From: Mesobacterium_A sp034670065
Lineage (GTDB): Bacteria; Pseudomonadota; Alphaproteobacteria; Rhodobacterales; Rhodobacteraceae
NCBI GenBank assembly: GCA_034670065.1
Contig: JAXMOG010000001.1
Coordinates: 372,001-436,000, forward strand
Reading direction: 5' to 3'
DNA: 64,000 bases
In this document: positions 61,917 through 64,000 of the stretch, piece after piece
Layout: every line of letters begins with the position of its first letter
Numbering within the stretch: the first letter of the stretch is position 1
Notes under the pieces: generated by a model
Told to the model about the DNA's origin: nothing
Databases searched by the model: none
Seen by the model: only the letters and a program-made list of their open reading frames with translations
Made by a program: the position numbers and the translations under genes

Positions 61917-62404
61917 GCGGATGCCTCGCCCTCTTCGGCCACGGCCAACCCGCGCAACCAGAACCACAAAAACAACGCCAACCAAAAAAACCCAACAAGA
62001 TTCAGCGCAGGACCGGGGCCGATAAACCCGGCCACCAGCCCGTGCAACAAGACAATCGGGCCGCTGGCCAGCAAGGCCCAGAACAGCGCCAGACGAGCGC
62101 CATAGTAGTTGCCCTTGCCACCAAGGGCACGCGCCACCACATGGCTGACCCCGGCAAAAGCGTATAAAAACAGGGGTAAAATGAACAACGTCGCCAACAG
62201 CGCACCACCCAATGACATGTTCAGATCACTGCCATCCAAGTGTGATTGCCGCGCCAAAGCCGGCCAGCGCGCCACAAACAGCAGCCCACATCCTGCCATC
62301 AAAATGGCCAGCGCACGATCTTCGCGCTGGCCCAATTTCAGCAGACGTCGCATCACGCGACCTGGGCCGCGATATGTTGCGGCGATATCCGTTGTTACAG
62401 GCAC
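61913..62404 (-). CDS. YIP1-like membrane protein, second
   Basis: A 163-residue protein with four hydrophobic segments (ALAILMAGCGLLFVARWPALA, GGALLATLFILPLFLYAFAG, LALFWALLASGPIVLLHGLVAG, LNLVGFFWLALFLWFWLRGL). It resembles its neighbour in topology and is probably a distant YIP1 member. It lies 3 bp after sufD and overlaps the following YIP1 gene, so both are made with the Suf proteins. A role in Fe-S assembly is not established. Confidence 0.75.
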   Translation of the reverse strand: MPVTTDIAATYRGPGRVMRRLLKLGQREDRALAILMAGCGLLFVARWPALARQSHLDGSDLNMSLGGALLATLFILPLFLYAFAGVSHVVARALGGKGNYYGARLALFWALLASGPIVLLHGLVAGFIGPGPALNLVGFFWLALFLWFWLRGLAVAEEGEASA

Positions 62405-62407
62405 AGA

Positions 62408-63685
62408 TCAGCCTCGGCGACGTTCCAACCAGCCAGCAACCCGGCTGTTGATTTCATCCTGTAGGCGTTCATCTTCAATTTCCATCACTGCTTCGGCGAT
62501 AAATGCCAATGTCAGCAGGTCTGTTGCCATTCCCACATCTATCCCGCGTGAGCGCAGGTAGAACATTGCTTCGTCATCAATCGCACCAGATGTCGAGCCA
62601 TGCGAACAGGCCACATCATCCGCATAGATCTCCAATTCCGGCTTGGCAAGAAACTGACTGTCACCATCCAGCAGCAAAGATTGCGAAATTTGGTAACCGT
62701 CTGTCTTCTGCGCGCCTTCCTTGACCAGAATCTTGCCCTGGAAAACACCGACAGCTCCGTTGCGCAACACCTTCTTAAACACCTGTCGGCTTTCGCAGTT
62801 CACCGCATCATGGGTCACGAACACCGTATCGTCATGATGAAAATCACCGTCGCCCATACAGGCCCCGGCAACATGAGCGATTGCATCATCGCCGGTCAGT
62901 TCAATCACAACCTCATTGCGGGTCAGCACACCATTGGCGGTGAAGGTGAAGGATTTGAATACCGACTCTTTGCCCAAACGCGCAAACAAATGCGTGGCTG
63001 CGCGACGTTCATGGTCACGCCCCTGCGCCCGCACATGGTGGAAGGCACCGCCATCCGCGATGTCAGTTTCCATCGTTTTGATGAACCGAGCGGCTGCCGG
63101 ACCATTTTCCAAAATGGTGACAGAAGCCCCGGCATCCACCTTGACCACATGGTGCAGGATAACATCGCTTTCGTCAGCGCTATGTACATAGGTGACATGA
63201 ATGGGTTTCGGTGCCGGACCAGTGACATGGATCAGTAAACCATCTGTCGCAAAAGCCGTACCCAAGGCGGCCAATGGGCGCTCTACCGGATTTTGTCCGT
63301 TGGCTTCCAATGTACCGTACAGGTCTTTGGCCCAGTGAATGTCTGGCGCTGTGGCCAAACGATCAATCGACACGTTCTCCATGCTCAGATCGTCGGATGC
63401 TTCTGCATCAAACACACCGTCGACAAAGACAATTTTCAGCCTGTCTATATCGCCAAAAATCGGTGCTTCGCTGGCGTCAAACGTTGCGGCACTGGGCGCG
63501 CCCACCTGAACCAAGGACTCCGGGCGCGTGTACTTCCAGTATTCGTCGCGTGCTCCGGGCAGGCCCATAGCCCGCAGGCGTGCCAGCGCGTCGTTCCGCG
63601 CCGGGGCCGACCAGCCCCCTTCGGGCATATCCAAAGACGCTATCCGCGCCTCTGTCGCGTCAATTTTGCGTTGCGCCAGCGCCAT
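62408..63685 (-). CDS. sufD: Fe-S cluster assembly protein SufD
   Basis: A 425-residue SufD. The N-terminal helical part is followed by a right-handed beta-helix and the conserved C-terminal section CSHGSTSGAIDDEAMFYLRSRGID. SufD pairs with SufB in the SufBC2D scaffold. It shares one base with the stop of sufC, so the genes are translationally coupled. Confidence 0.93.
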   Translation of the reverse strand: MALAQRKIDATEARIASLDMPEGGWSAPARNDALARLRAMGLPGARDEYWKYTRPESLVQVGAPSAATFDASEAPIFGDIDRLKIVFVDGVFDAEASDDLSMENVSIDRLATAPDIHWAKDLYGTLEANGQNPVERPLAALGTAFATDGLLIHVTGPAPKPIHVTYVHSADESDVILHHVVKVDAGASVTILENGPAAARFIKTMETDIADGGAFHHVRAQGRDHERRAATHLFARLGKESVFKSFTFTANGVLTRNEVVIELTGDDAIAHVAGACMGDGDFHHDDTVFVTHDAVNCESRQVFKKVLRNGAVGVFQGKILVKEGAQKTDGYQISQSLLLDGDSQFLAKPELEIYADDVACSHGSTSGAIDDEAMFYLRSRGIDVGMATDLLTLAFIAEAVMEIEDERLQDEINSRVAGWLERRRG

Positions 63686-64000
63686 TACGCGACCTCCGCC
63701 AAAATGTCGGCATACCCGTTCTTTTCAACTTCCAGAGCCAGCTCCGGGCCCCCGGTTTTGATGATACGACCATCCGCCATGATGTGCACAACGTCCGGAA
63801 CAATGTGATCCAACAGACGCTGATAGTGCGTAATGACCAAGAATCCCCGGCCCATATCATGCAGTGCATTCACCCCTTCGGACACCAGCTTCATGGCATC
63901 CACGTCCAGACCGGAATCTGTTTCGTCCAGAATGCACATCTTTGGTTCCAGCATGGCCATTTGCAGGATTTCGTTGCGCTTCTTCTCGCCGCCTGAAAAG
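63685..64000 (-). CDS. sufC: Fe-S cluster assembly ATPase SufC (partial, start beyond the window)
   Basis: The C-terminal 105 residues of SufC are present. The ABC signature FSGGEKKRNEILQ is seen at the window edge, followed by Walker B MCILDETDSGLDVDAMK and the switch His in VITHYQRLLD. The protein continues past position 64000. SufC drives conformational change of the SufBCD scaffold. Gene order sufC-sufD-YIP1-YIP1-sufS is on the minus strand. Confidence 0.95.
   Translation of the reverse strand, partial: FSGGEKKRNEILQMAMLEPKMCILDETDSGLDVDAMKLVSEGVNALHDMGRGFLVITHYQRLLDHIVPDVVHIMADGRIIKTGGPELALEVEKNGYADILAEVA

Overview
The window looks like a chromosomal segment of a marine alphaproteobacterium of the Rhodobacteraceae (Roseobacter-type). 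This is an inference from gene content: TRAP and branched-chain-amino-acid-type ABC transporters, a ChvE-GguAB/GbpR sugar system, an FdxA ferredoxin with an Fpr reductase, a suf operon interrupted by two YIP1-family genes, and a TolC/PIMT pair. Coding density is high, and most genes sit in tight operons with ATGA-type start/stop overlaps. No insertion sequence, CRISPR array or rRNA was seen.

Layout. 1-2.3 kb: TolC-type outer membrane protein and a PIMT-like methyltransferase. 2.6-3.9 kb: tRNA-Cys followed by a decayed phage-type integrase, the scar of a lost island. 3.9-8.1 kb: MOSC protein, class I basic amino acid decarboxylase, alpha/beta hydrolase. 8.5-25 kb: a large catabolic locus for an N-heteroaromatic compound. 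It contains a VanA-like Rieske oxygenase, an ABC importer, a molybdenum hydroxylase, a 6-hydroxynicotinate reductase homologue, a UPF0280 protein, two PF06684 proteins, a MarR regulator, an enamidase homologue, a 7Fe ferredoxin and a ferredoxin-NADP reductase. All four transcription units carry variants of the same 22-bp dyad at their promoters. 25-31.8 kb: TRAP transporter, two short-chain dehydrogenases and an FCD-type GntR regulator with matching dyad sites. 31.8-34.6 kb: a ChaC plus dipeptidase pair (glutathione breakdown), an acetyltransferase and a DUF1330 protein.

34.8-39.6 kb, minus strand: a guanidine operon headed by a guanidine-I (ykkC) riboswitch. It encodes a NitT/TauT-type ABC importer, a ureohydrolase of probable guanidine hydrolase type, a histidine-rich probable metal-delivery protein and a 56-residue membrane protein too short for routine gene calling. 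39.8-51.6 kb: a nine-gene pentose/galactose operon (ChvE-GguAB importer plus oxidative L-arabinose enzymes and a KDPGal aldolase) with a divergent GbpR-like LysR regulator. 51.6-59.6 kb: a LuxR-type response regulator divergent from a 7TMR-DISM histidine kinase, then a 1756-residue RTX protein with two DUF4214 domains. 59.9-64 kb: tRNA-Arg and the suf Fe-S cluster operon, which runs off the right edge inside sufC.

The most interesting content is twofold. First, the 8.5-25 kb regulon joins a demethylase-like Rieske oxygenase to the reductive 6-hydroxynicotinate/enamidase route, which suggests catabolism of a methylated nicotinate such as trigonelline. Second, the guanidine operon carries unassigned His-rich and small membrane proteins that may supply nickel in place of HypA/HypB.
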